From: Gnetum montanum
Taxonomy: Eukaryota; Streptophyta; Gnetopsida; Gnetales; Gnetaceae
Direction: 5' to 3'
Assembly: GCA_015680685.1 (NCBI GenBank)
Contig: MNCI01004956.1
Span: 115,516 to 179,515, forward strand
Length of the DNA: 64,000 nucleotides
A model generated the notes under the pieces. The model saw only the letters and a list, made by a program, of their open reading frames with translations, was not told where the DNA came from and did not search any database. The translations under genes were made by a program, and so were the position numbers. Of this stretch, positions 1 to 11,226 are shown one piece after another (within the stretch, counting starts at the first letter, position 1; each line of letters starts with the position of its first letter).

Positions 1-1865
1 CGCGGCCTAGTGCAAGTCGCGTCTCATCACCAAACATAAAAAAGTCATTGTTAAAGATTAAGATTAAAGGAATCATTATGTAAAGCAATGTTGATATATT
101 GAATATCATCACAGATTTTTTTCTTAGTATCCCTTTGTCTCTTGGCATATTACTTACCTAACTAATGGGTAAAATTATGAACATGATATATAGCACACAA
201 TCGCCAATCAATCCAACTTGATTTATCAAAGGGTCTTATTTATGCATTCTAGAGAGGTGTCAAAATACCTTTTCAAAAGAAGGAATAAATAAAGATGTAT
301 TCATATGAAAAATTTTATAATGTTGAACTACAGATTTTATACTAAATTTTGAATTAAGAGAAACTAGAAAATGATTTGAAAGAGTTGCATATTTATGAAC
401 TATAACATTTCCATCATAGAACTAATAAGAATAATTGAAAAAATAAATTCAATCAAGCTTTCAAAGATCCAATTATTTCTTTCATGGAGGTTAGATTAGG
501 TAAACTGATGAGTGGCGAGGTACCCCTATGTGCAACCATACAAATATGAGTGTTCATGCACAATCCGGTCAAATCCCAAGGACTAAGTGCTTATGCACCT
601 TCATAGAAGAAGGATGGGTTAGCGATCATTGTCTTCCCAAGCTTACTCGTATAGCACGATTGTATGGTTAAGTAAACTTGAGGTATATGATTTTTATGCT
701 TTTTATGTTTTATTTCTTTGTGCTAAAAAGGGAGAAGTGAAAGAATTGAATAACTAATTTAATTTAACTAATCAGCTAGGCCCTAACTAGTCCGAACACC
801 AACATCTATTTCCCACTTGCTGTACACATCCTAACACTACTGGGATTACCAAACACTAATCGTTACTGGGTTACCAAGTGCTCCACACATGCTTGAAGTG
901 GTTGTACTGAGTGTGCTTACTTGTTGAAAGGGTTGAAGAATTGTAAATAACATTAAATGCAATAAATAAGCTATTCTGAATGCTGCAAGGTTTACCACAA
1001 AGATTATCTTTATTTCCGTACATAAGGTATGCTCAGGTACACAATGCTTGAATAAAGATCCGTTCACTTTATGACTCTTATTGCGGGCACTCAAAAATAG
1101 TTATAACTTTGGAAGGAAAAAACTGCAAGAGTTCGGCTAAGGGACTAAGAAACTAATTAACCTCTTGCCAAACTAAGTGCCCCTGCCTCTTATTTATAGG
1201 CAACGAGACAGGTTCCAATATCAGGTGTCTGATATCGCTTGGTAGGCTCCGATATTGTAGACCCAATATCACGGATCTGATATCGCAGTCCTAATATCAC
1301 AGTTCATCATAAACTAATCATCATAACAAACATTTAATCCAACAACATGGGATAATTAATTTTTTTTAACATCACATCAAATAGAAAGCTTATGGATTAT
1401 AAGCTAAGAAGAAACTCTAACAGTTTTATCATATCAATTTTAATCATATTAAAATCATCACCAAAAAGCCAAGGAATATTAGGAAAACTTTGGAGAAGAA
1501 ACTACCTTAGAATAATTCTATCTATATAAGTAGTAAGAGCATAAATATTGCAAATACCAAAAGGGCCTGAAGCACCTTGAAGAATAACCTGGACTATAGA
1601 ATTAGCTCTACCATGAGAGAATATTTTTTAGATAAAAAATGATTAATAAAGAGAGTTGCATCATCTTGATAATTATTATGATTAGTAAATAATACTATAG
1701 ATTCATGAAGACTACTATTACTAGCCATGACTATATTTGAATTGGAAATCTCAATCTCTTGAAGAAGAATAAAATCAGGAACTAAATATTGCATGCAAAG
1801 AAAAGCATCTACAACTTTTATTTGTTGTCAATTAGTAAGATCCCATACATTCCATGAAAAGATTA
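1..1865 (-). pseudogene. LINE-A endonuclease region (split by a solo LTR)
   Basis: Decayed minus-strand LINE endonuclease (APE-like) domain, in two pieces: about 1865 down to 1310, then 505 down to 1. The 506-1309 stretch is a later solo LTR. In the minus frames I see SWNVW near 1850, then PDFILLQEIE, then NIYAPTTYIDR-like text, and near 1445-1465 PWLFGDDFNM, which matches the GDFN block of LINE endonucleases. Beyond the insertion the frame continues with LSNHFLVSLNS near 390, the usual SDH block at the end of the domain. The RT would lie to the left of the window. Stops and frameshifts are frequent, so the copy is dead. LINE identity is fairly sure; the clade is not assigned. Confidence 0.72.
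506..1309 (-). repeat. Solo LTR, GATATC subfamily, TSD TAAAC
   Basis: An 804-bp LTR in reverse orientation, reading TGATGAACTG...CACTCATCA on the minus strand. It is flanked by a perfect 5-bp duplication, TAAAC at 501-505 and 1310-1314, and has no internal region, so it is a solo LTR left by LTR-LTR recombination. A TATA box (TATAAATA, minus strand) lies at 1191-1198. Several GATATC or ATATCG motifs (about 1221-1302) lie just upstream of it in the LTR's own orientation. It is related to the LTRs of E3 and E4 and interrupts the endonuclease of LINE-A. Confidence 0.9.
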
Positions 1866-3060
1866 ACATAGGATGGAGGGGAAGGAAGCCCCTACCCTAT
1901 TAATAGAATCAACAATTTTGAAAGAAATTATCTCTATATCTTAACCAATAGTTGCAAATGAATTATTAGTAATTAAAATATCTTAAACATGTTGATCATT
2001 CTGATGATTTAGCATATATTCAACAATAAATATACTTCATTGATATTTTTTATTATTAAAAATCATTTGAAAATCATCTAAATCAATAATATGATTATGT
2101 GAAATCTTAGGAGAATATATTTATTCCTCCTTAGGTATTGAAGAATTTTTTAAAATTGATTTTATTGAAACCTTCCTTGAAGATAGATTCTATTGAACAA
2201 TAGTAAAAGAGATGGGTAGTATAACTGTTAAAATGTCAGTAGAACAAATCATTGTAAGATTTGTAGCATCTATAGAAAAAATCTTAGCAGAATCTTAAAC
2301 TTTAGTAGAAGAAACCTTAGTAGTATTTATAGTAGCTTCTTGTTGACATGCTTACATTTCCTTTTTTCATAGCACAAAAGGACAAGAATCAAACATGTGA
2401 CCCTCACGATGATAATAGTGAAATGACTTTGGAAGATCATAATAAAAAATATTTTATGAATAATCAATTCTACCAACATGTAGAAAAATATCTTATTTAA
2501 GAAAATCAAGATCTACTTCAATCATATATCAAATTTTATAAAAATTACTAGTTGGAAGGAGGATTTTAGAGTGCTTGATTGGTCCCATATGAGAGATAAT
2601 ATCCCTTTTAACTTTTCAAAAAGTAATGGAAGATTTAATAATTTAACAAAATAAAGAACCTTTTAGAATTTAGAAGATGTTAGATTAAAAGAGGAACTCT
2701 ACTTTTGAATCATCAATAAATCATGGTGGTGATTGAAAGCACTAATATTAAGGACCTTCAAAACCATCATCAAATCAACAAATTCTACTAGAAAATATGA
2801 GTTTGTTAAATAATAAGCATGGATAGCATCTAAACCTCAATCTTTCTAAACTAAATTTAAATGATGTAAAAAACTTTGGGAATGAGGTAAATAATCCACA
2901 ATTTACATGAAAACATACTTTCCAAAAATTTCTTGAGTAATAGATCATATAAATCATCAAGAAATTCGTAGAAAAAAGAAGAAGTAATTATTCTACCTGA
3001 AGGATCATGAATTAAATTTGGTAACATTGTACATAATATTAATGCTGAACCTATTGTTTT
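1866..3060 (-). pseudogene. LINE-A ORF1 (nucleic-acid-binding protein with zinc knuckle)
   Basis: Minus-strand remnant of a plant LINE first ORF, which normally encodes an RNA-binding protein of the retrotransposition complex. The N-terminal end near 3050-2780 reads like the plant LINE ORF1 entry segment. Further on is FNHHHDLLMIQK, the usual basic patch. Near 2370-2440 is HYYHREGHMFDSCPFVL, a CCHC zinc knuckle whose two leading cysteines have become other residues (C to H or Y). The stretch 1866-2960 is a close paralogue of 4835-5813, which confirms a repeat family. There are multiple stops. The start codon could not be fixed. Confidence 0.65.
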
Positions 3061-3089
3061 TTCAAATCAATGTAAAACCCCTTACCATA

Positions 3090-3720
3090 GAAGCCCTTAC
3101 TGTCAAAACACTCAAAGCCTTAGATCAATGCCATACTTTGAAAAGTGATAATGAGACTCAAAAGAGCATGTTGCAATAATGACATGTCTATTACATACTA
3201 TGATTTTTGAGGATATTACCACTATTATCATTGTGAAGGCCATGTTATTGGGATTTATCCTCTTGTTAATAAAAATGGCACACATGAAATCTTCTTAAAT
3301 AAGTTCTTAATCTTTTACAAACAATAATTTTTAGAAATGGCACAACTGAAAGGTTCTTAAATATGCTTTCAATCTTTTACTAATCCTTTTAGATCTAAAG
3401 ATGTTAGTAAGCTCTCAATATCTAAAGATAATTTTTCTTCAGAAAATTTTTAACATGGATTAGTAATAAAACTACTAATAAAGAAGGATTTTACTTAGTT
3501 CAACAAAAAAAGAAAAGAACTGCAAATATTAATTTTTACTTAAAAATCCCTAAGGTATCTCATTCTCTCTTCACTTTTACTACTGTTTCAAATGTTTTCT
3601 TATTGAACAATGCTTTTTTTCTTAACAGTAATACGGATTGTCAGAAAAATAATGAGGTTGAAAAATCAAGGATGAGGATGCGCTCCCCCACATCTTAAAT
3701 TTAATTTTATAATAAAATGT
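3090..3720 (+). pseudogene. LINE-C ORF1 remnant (plus strand)
   Basis: A weak plus-strand relic. At about 3200-3280 the frame reads YYHYYHCEGHVIGIYPLVNKN, closely parallel to the zinc-knuckle segment of LINE-A on the other strand. It is followed to about 3715 by a lysine- and serine-rich tail. If correct, this is the C-terminal half of an ORF1 from another LINE lying head to head with LINE-A. Stops interrupt it and its ends are estimates. The zinc-knuckle parallel is the only strong evidence. Confidence 0.4.
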
Positions 3721-4834
3721 TTGGTATCTTTCTAAAAGGTCCCAAGTAAAGATTACTAAGGAGTATCTTTTAAACTAGCATTTATCTTTAGATTTTCTTT
3801 TCTTGTAAGATATTAAGATTTTAATGCATGATATTAGTTTTATTGATGAATGCATTTTAGATACCTAAATTGTTTTTTCTATTGATCATGAAGTTAATAA
3901 AGGAGGTGTTTATCACATCCTAAAAAGCATACTTAAAAAATAAATTATAACTTAACCATCCATGGAGCATGATAAATAAAACTGCTTAATAAATCTTTAA
4001 GCTACTTAAACACTTATAAAATCATATAAGCATTTAAAAATCACTTAGAAACTTAATAACTTAGAAATCACTTGAAAATTTATATTAGTACATTTATGCT
4101 TAATTAGGTCTCCTTACATCCTAACATTAGAGTTTAATGAAAAATTCATATTTATGGTCAAAATAAAAATCCAGTAAATGGACCAAAACTTAAAATTAAA
4201 TACAATAAGAAATAATCATTATCTAATATTAATTCTTCATCTAGCTCCCTCTTGTCCACCTTCAAAGCTTTATATTAAATCTACATGCAGAACATCTAGG
4301 AAGGGTTAAAATACATTCATAGTAGAGAAAATGCATCTTGAAGCTCCATGGAATAAGACTACAAGATGAGACCAATGTTGCAAAGCTTATTATTAGAACC
4401 AACAATAATTACCAATTTAGCTTACTGGTTAATTAATGTCATAAATTATACATACATTAATTTATAATAAATCCATGACTATTCTATCTATGATATTTCT
4501 ATGGAGTTCCTAGCATTAGATTTTTGAAATAACTACAAAGCTAATACTAAGTTAAATGAACTGTCAAGTACTATTTGATGTAATACATGACCTTTCTTGG
4601 ACAATCCTGAAGTATGTTAATATCTAACTATTGGGTTAGAAACCACATATATGGGATTTTGGTTCCTAAAAAATATATGTATTAAAAATAAAATATATGT
4701 ACAAAATTAGAGAAGTACTACAAAGAGGAAAAACTTCAAATTAATAAAAAGTAAAGGCCTAATAGTTTTGGGAATACCTTTTCAACTTTTCATCCTTATA
4801 ACTAATTCGAAACAACCTCCCCTATAGGGTAGAA
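3721..4834. other. AT-rich stretch with no recognisable gene
   Basis: About 1.1 kb of AT-rich DNA between two LINE relics. No coding frame of note, LTR end or tRNA-like box was seen. A short degenerate repetition of ACTTAGAAA-like words occurs near 4020-4080. It is probably decayed LINE or other repeat sequence. Confidence 0.5.
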
Positions 4835-5813
4835 AATTGGACATTCTATTTAAAAATTAATATTGGGTGGATGGGGAGGAGGCCCCAACCCTATTAATAG
4901 AATCAACATTATGAAAAGATATAATCTCCATATCTTAACCAATAGCTACAAAAAAATTATTAGGAGTTAAAATAACTTGAGCATGTTATCTATTCTAAAG
5001 ATTTGACATGTAATCACTAATAGTAGACTTCCTCAATGTTTTTTATTATGAAAAACTATTTGAAAATCATCTAAATCAATAATAGATTTATGTGAGGCCT
5101 TAGGAACAAATATTTGATTCTCCTTAGTCATTAAATATTTCTTTGAAATTGATTCGACTGAAACCTTCTTTAAAGGTATATTTTTTTAAACAATAGTAAA
5201 AGAAAATTTTATGCTAACTTTTGAAACATTAGTAGAAGAAATCATTGAAAGATCTGTATCATCTATAGAAAAATCTTAGTAGGATTTACAATATTTGTAG
5301 AAGAAACCTTAGTAGTGTTTATAGTATCTTGGTGTTGACATTCTTGTATAGATTTTTTTGTAACATAAAAGAAATATGATTCAAATAAATGATCCTCTTG
5401 ATGATGATAGTGATATAACTTTAGAAGATTTTAATAAATAACATTATGCACATAATCAATTCTACTATCACACAAAATAACTTCTCACTTAAGTGAATCA
5501 AAATTTACCTTAATCATATATCGAATTATATGAAAACCAATATTTATAGTTAGGATTTTAAAATACTTAATTAGAAAAATTTGAGAGATAATATCCATTT
5601 CAAATTTTTCAAAAATTAATGGAAGATTCTACAATTCAATAAGATAAGGATTCCTTTAAAATTTAGAAGATGTTGGATTAAAAGAGAACATTCACTTTCA
5701 AATAATCAATAACCATGTTGATGATTAAAAACACTAATATCAAGAGTCTTAGAATAATCATTGAATCAAAAAATTTTATCAACAAAAATGAGTTTGATAT
5801 ATAACATGCATGG
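4835..5813 (-). pseudogene. LINE-B ORF1, left part (continues at 41691)
   Basis: Minus-strand LINE ORF1 relic that parallels 1866-2960 along its length, starting at the shared TGGATGGGGAGGAGGCCCC-like segment near 4865. It includes a zinc-knuckle region near 5390-5410 and ends abruptly at 5813 where the E1 LTR begins. Its N-terminal continuation is found 36 kb away at 41691, on the other side of E1. The last five bases here, CATGG, are repeated at 41691-41695 as E1's target-site duplication. The copy is broken by many stops. Confidence 0.6.
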
Positions 5814-6687
5814 TGATGAGGAGCAACAATCCCTACACCCAACTATATGAATCACTAGTGTTCAGTAAGTGATTTGGTCAAATTTCATAGACTTTAGCTT
5901 TTAAGTACACTTAGTCTAGGAAGTGAATTTAATGTGCATAATCACTGTCTTCTTAGTTTTACTTATGAACTGTAAGTATATGGTTAAGTGTAATTGATGC
6001 ATATGATTTTTATCATTTTATATTTATTGTTTAAATCACCTAAGTGCTGAAAATAAAGTAATTAAATGTTTGATTAATCTAATATCTACCTAAGATCTTA
6101 ACTAATCCTAACATAAGCATTCATTCCCATTTACCATACACATTCTAAACCACATTTTAATGTTATTGGGTTACCAAGCGTTAAACACTACTGGGATTAC
6201 CAAATGTTAATGTATGCTCGAAATGGTCGTACTTATGTGTATTACTAAATTATTATTTAATTTATTAATTTAATGCATTAAAGTAAATTGCTCAAATAAT
6301 AAATGCATTAAGTAAACATTAAGCTATTTACAAATGTTGCAACGTTTATGAAGAAAGCTCATCTTTATTGCCAATCACATCAAGGTGCAAAGGTACATTA
6401 GTGTTTGAACAAAGATCCGTACACTTCTCACTCCTATTGTGGGAACTTAGAAAGTATTCTAATTGTCAAATGAACAAAATTTAAGAGCTTTGCTAAGAGA
6501 CTAAATAATGGATGCCAGAATATGATTGGTGCATGCATTTATATAGATGACAAAAGACACTACGTTGATGCATACACGTCAATGCGTCAAATCCTACATT
6601 GACGCATACATGTTAACATGTCAAACCCTACGTTGATGTGATTGCATTGATGATTCCATCGATGTTGCCCATGAATATGACTCATCA
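5814..6687 (-). repeat. E1 3' LTR
   Basis: An 874-bp LTR beginning TGATGAGTCA and ending ...TGCTCCTCATCA on the minus strand. It is 70 bp longer than its 5' partner. The extra length lies in the short-repeat part of U3, where CATTGACG/CGTTGATG-like words recur (about 6555-6665). U5 and R carry the same AATAAAGATGAGC-type polyadenylation region as the other copies, near 6355-6370. Confidence 0.88.
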
Positions 6688-6698
6688 TACTCCCATGG
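6688..6698 (-). promoter_or_regulatory. E1 polypurine tract
   Basis: The minus strand reads CCATGGGAGTA directly against the 3' LTR start. This is the E1 version of the TGGGGGTA tract seen before the 3' LTRs of E2, E3 and E4. It would prime plus-strand DNA synthesis. Confidence 0.7.
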
Positions 6699-6839
6699 CT
6701 AAATGAAATCTCATCCTTAGGGAAAAAAAAGAAGAAACAATTCTTTTACAAATTTTTGGGAAGTTATGGGATTATTAACTAAGTACTAACACACAAATTG
6801 ATACAACAAACATTAAGTGCCCAAGTGTACGAATTAACA

Positions 6840-7131
6840 ATCATTACAAAATTGGGTTTTCATGAAAACAAAATTGAACACCATCACAAAAAATAATAGC
6901 ACAACACCTTTGGTAGCTTGAAGGTATGGTCCTAGGCAGTGGAGATTCATGAGGTGTTGAAGGACCTTCTCCTACTTCAGGTGGACACGATTGTTAAGGT
7001 AGTGATTGTGGCTATCTAGTTATAGCTACAACATTTTGTGGAAGATAGAAAGCATCTAGTAATGATTTCATCTTCTCCTCCTTACTCTTGAGATCATACA
7101 TAGTTCATGCTACATTTCTAATGTGGGCTAG
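6840..7131 (-). pseudogene. E1 ORF3, C-terminal part (split by E2)
   Basis: The minus strand continues the ORF3 relic that stops at 19725 on the far side of E2. The frame shows DLKSKEEKMKSLLDAFYLPQ followed by a proline-rich tail, and parallels the E2 ORF3 end (DPKRKEEKMKELLKAFCLP, then PPPPRTI). Joining 19725 to 7131 across E2 restores the alignment with E2 ORF3, which confirms the nesting. Function is unknown. Confidence 0.7.
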
Positions 7132-7995
7132 TGATGGGTCGTGGTTGGCTATGTTGATGAGTGCTTGTCGATGCAGCCCCTTGACTAGGCCCCGTTGACA
7201 TGACCCCATTGATGCAGGGTCTATTTTTTGCTATAAATATGTGCTCATCAACTGCATTTATGGCATTAGATTCATAGTAGTTGCAGAGCTCTTGTAGTTT
7301 GTCTATTTGAAAGTTAGAATATTTTTCCCAAGTGCCCATTACAAGAGTCATTGAGTATATGGATCTTTATTTGAGAATTGTTGTACTCGAGCATGATAGT
7401 GTGTACGACAATAAAGATGAGCTTCTGAATAGACCTTGTAGCATTCTCAATAGCTTAGATATTTATTCATGCATTCAATGTTTTCTAGTAATTAAGCTAA
7501 TGAGGTAATTAAGTAAGATAAGCTAGATAGATTAATTACATAAGTATGACCACTTCGAGGGTAACATGCATCTGCTTGGTAATCCTAGCAGCATTATTAC
7601 TTGGCACACCTAGTAGCATAGCGCTTGGTAACCCAGTAGTGGATACATTGGTTCAGGACGTGTATGGAAAGTCAGACCAGATGCTTATGTTGGGGCTAGT
7701 TAGAGATTAGTTAGTCAGTTAAATCAAATTAGTCATTAAACTACTTTATCTCTCTTTTTAAGTACCAAAGAATCTAAAACATAAAATGATAAAAATCATA
7801 TGTATTGATTACACTTAACCATATCCTTGAGCTTCACAAGTGTAATTGAGAAGACAGTGAATGACCTTAGGAAAAGATTCACTTTCTAGAAGACTAGTGT
7901 ACCAAAAACTATAAAGTCTACAGAATTTAACTGAATCATGTGTGAACACTTTGTGATTTATATGGTTGAGTGTAGGGGTACCTTACCACTCATCA
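7132..7995 (+). repeat. E2 5' LTR
   Basis: An 864-bp LTR, TGATGGGTCG...CACTCATCA. U3 opens with GTTGATG/CATTGATG words instead of GATATC repeats, followed by TATAAATA at 7232-7239, which would start transcription near 7260. AATAAAGA near 7410 marks the polyadenylation region. Confidence 0.92.
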
Positions 7996-7996
7996 T

Positions 7997-8014
7997 TGGC
8001 ATTGTTGTCGAGGA
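7997..8014 (+). promoter_or_regulatory. E2 primer-binding site
   Basis: TGGCATTGTTGTCGAGGA lies one base after the LTR. It is a mutated form of the plant tRNA-Asp complement used by Athila-like elements (consensus TGGCGCCGTTGCC...). Changes are mostly C to T. Confidence 0.75.
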
Positions 8015-8145
8015 CTTTGTTTGTTGAATGTGTGCTATTTAGGATTAGTGACCATTACTAATATCATTGGATGAACTTAGGGTCAACATCACTCTCGAAT
8101 GACATCTAATTACAAAAGCACATTGATTATTTTATTTGTTGCAAA

Positions 8146-10640
8146 ATGTCTTCTTCTCATATGAATGAAGATGTTAAATTGTCGGTTCCACAAGAGTGCA
8201 AGGTGGTATATACTCATTCCGATGAGTAGGTATCGGACTTCACCTTCATCCTACATCAAGATCAATAATTGTAATGGTGTGATATGAATGGCAACATCAT
8301 CTTGCCCCCTGATCGATCTATGCCCAGGATGTTGTTTCAAACCGTTAAGAAGTTAGGCATCTTGGATCTTCAAGAGGAATACATTGTGAATGGTTATGAC
8401 ACTCAAGACTACTGTCCCACTAAAACACAATGTAAGTAAGATCGACACCAAGAGAAGCACCATGAGTTTACAAAGGGGATACACTTCACTAACCCTTTGT
8501 TCCTATTGAACCAAGATGATAATGAAGATCTTCCCCTTGAGGGTTTCCAACATGAAGATTCTCTACCCTCTATTATTGATGATGAGGATGTGGCCCTAAA
8601 CCTATGATCCAGTATTCATAAACCAGGTTTAGAAAAAAGTGATAGTCAAGGCAGGGACTTGGGTAAACATCATAATGGAAAGGGATCTAAGGATGGTGGT
8701 CATAATGAGTGGAGAGGTGGTGGTGGACATGGCGGTGGTGGTGGCGGTCCATATTTTTCTTCATCCTCTTCATTTGATTCCAAACATTTCTCTTCATCTT
8801 CAAGTTCTAATAGAAGCCACTAGAAAAATAATCATGATGAAGGTGAGTAGTGGACCAAAAATGATTGTAAAGCCTACCAAGAACAAAGGGGTGATAGAAC
8901 TGCTCATTGGTGTCATCAACACAATAATGATGATGAACCTCTATTAGCAACTTGAAGCATTCTTAACATTGTAGAGGTAGTTAAAATTTCAACTAGGCAT
9001 GTGAAAGATAATCAGAGCAAGTGCTTAGACATGAATAATATCCCAAGATTTGAGGGGGAATACAAATTTGATTCATAGATACATCTACAAGCTTTCCATG
9101 ATGCTTGTGCCTTATAGAACATTGAAAATGATTGGTAGAAACTATAGCTTTTCCCTAGGACACTCATCAAGGAAGCTAAAAGCTGGTACTAGTCCTTGGA
9201 GCTAGAATTCAGCTGATAGAGTACCATGTTAGAACTATTTAATGATAAGTACTAGACGTACTCTAGATTGTCTAACCTGAGAAGGAAAATCCAAGGCTGG
9301 AAACAAGGAACACACAAATCCTTGGATGCCACCATGGGCAGATATTATTCACTGTTACATTGATGCCCTAGACATGGTTATTCTTAAAGGGAATAGCTTT
9401 GCCACATCATAGATGGGCTTAGAGTAGAAACTAGAAGAACTCTTGGGATTTATGCCCAAGGAAGACTATCTGAATTAAGAGATCATCAAATCCAAAGGCT
9501 TATAGAGCAAGTAGTGAAAGAAGAAGGTGAGTTACGAAAAAGGGAAAGTATAGAAGAGTATAATAGGGATCCTTCCATTTGAAAAAGAGAGGTTTGATTT
9601 TGTGAGAAGGAGGAATCACCTTGCCTATTCAAAAATCTATTTCTGACATTTCAGTAAAGGTTGATAAAATTATGGGACTCTTTGGATGAGAAGTTTCAAA
9701 CTACTATGAAGATTGCTAAAACATCTAAAGAATAGAATAGTGATCATGAATGTAGGAGATGAAAAGATGTTGAACATGCCTACCAAAGAGATAAAGGAAA
9801 GGTTGTTGTAGTAGAAGAAGTTGTGGAAATTAACTATAATGATGATACTTATTGTGATATTTGTCAATATGAACATCTAAAGGGGTGTTTCCCTGTGGTG
9901 TCACAATTATAAGAGTCTAGGATGTATGCATTGAATCCTTGACTAGCATGTAGGCAAGCACCCAGATGATTGCCTTATCCTCAAGGTAATTTGAGGTAGT
10001 TCCACCAACACCAACAAGCTAATTATCCAAGTGGAGCTCCACCACAACCATATGAGCAATACCAACAATGGCACAAACCAAAATCATGGTGAATGCCATC
10101 ACCAAGATAATAGTGCCCTTACAAGTAACTAGATCCATACTGGTACTATGTTTAGCAACCTGTTTCTCTAAGAAGTTCTACAAGCCATGCCTCATTTTAG
10201 CATCACTACTACCCTCTAGAGTACCACCAAATACATTCAACATCTACTTGGGGAGAGAACCCATATTCATACCACCCTCCACATTTGTTTGTACACATCC
10301 CTCCACCCTTAACCCAGTTACCTCCTGCTTCATTCATGAAAGAAGAAATTCCTTTATAGTCACAACAACAAAATGCTATGAGGGCTACACATTCATAACT
10401 AGCTTTCCCACCCAGTGGTTCGAATAATAAATTTGAGAAATGATCTTTTTTTTGACCCAATGGTCCTTCCAAACCCTCACAACCTAATGTAGCTAGTTGC
10501 ATTGCATCTCCAAAACCATCATCCTCTACATCAAGTACCTTCGAGTGCCCTTCAACCCAAATGTCCCCTCAGATCTACACTGTGATGTTAACTCATGCTA
10601 TTTCTATTTGGAACAAGGTTGGCAATATTTCCATGAAAAG
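8146..10640 (+). pseudogene. E2 gag
   Basis: Capsid/nucleocapsid relic. The start is placed at ATG 8146, followed by SSSHMNED; the same MSS-type start is found in E3 and E4. An N-terminal region with VSDFTFILHQ and NIILPPDRS-like text is followed by a Gly-rich and Ser-rich low-complexity segment (about 8700-8820). From about 9030 comes the retrotransposon gag domain: MNNIPRFEG, LQAFHDACAL, FPRTLIKEAKSWY, STMLELFNDKY, IQGWKQG, LGIYAQGRLSELR. Near 9853-9888 the frame has CDICQYEHLKGC, a CX2CX3HX3C finger. A Gln/Pro/Tyr-rich tail follows. More than a dozen stops interrupt it. Confidence 0.8.
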
Positions 10641-11226
10641 ATCTAATCTAGGAAGTCCACTCATTTACATGTAGATAGCTAGATATGAGCCACGCAAGGC
10701 TCTTCTTGATTTTGGTTCCGTTGTCAATTTCATCTCCCATGACATGTACAAAGCTTGGAATCTACCACCTCCTAAGAAGAGCAACATCCATTTCATATTG
10801 GTAGACCAATCAATCACTATCCCTTTGGGATTATTGGAGGACATTGTGACCATAGTTTGTGGATGATCCTACCTTGTCAATTTTTTGGTGATCAAGGTTG
10901 AAAATTGCAAAGGTGACTTTCCCATCATTATGGGAAGGGCTTGTTTAAACACAGTAGATGTACATATGGGTATAAGGGACCTCTCCTTGGAAATCTCCAT
11001 GGAAAATGAATTTGGATGTTTAGAGAAGAAGCTTGTTCCATGCATTGTGTACAAAAATAATGAGTGCAATTACATGCAAAAGATTTGGTCCATCAAAAGT
11101 ACATACATTAAAGCATGCAATTAGTGTGCACAAGAAACAGATATTCAAAGGTGTCTGTACACAATAGCCGCAAAACAAGAGGGTACTTAGTGGCTGATAG
11201 CTAACCCAGAAAGTAGCACATTATGC
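10641..11226 (+). pseudogene. E2 protease
   Basis: Retropepsin-type aspartic protease relic that would cleave the Gag-Pol polyprotein. The catalytic site reads ALLDFGSVVNFIS near 10695-10735, where the usual D-S/T-G has become D-F-G. The family flap and C-terminal block GDFPIIMGRACLNTVD is at about 10914-10955. One Trp is a stop. The region carries on through LSLEISMENEFG to the linker before RT. Confidence 0.78.

Noticed and set aside
8639-8947. A 102-codon Met/Val-rich open stretch
   Set aside because: Alternative frame of the E2 gag Gly/Ser-rich segment.
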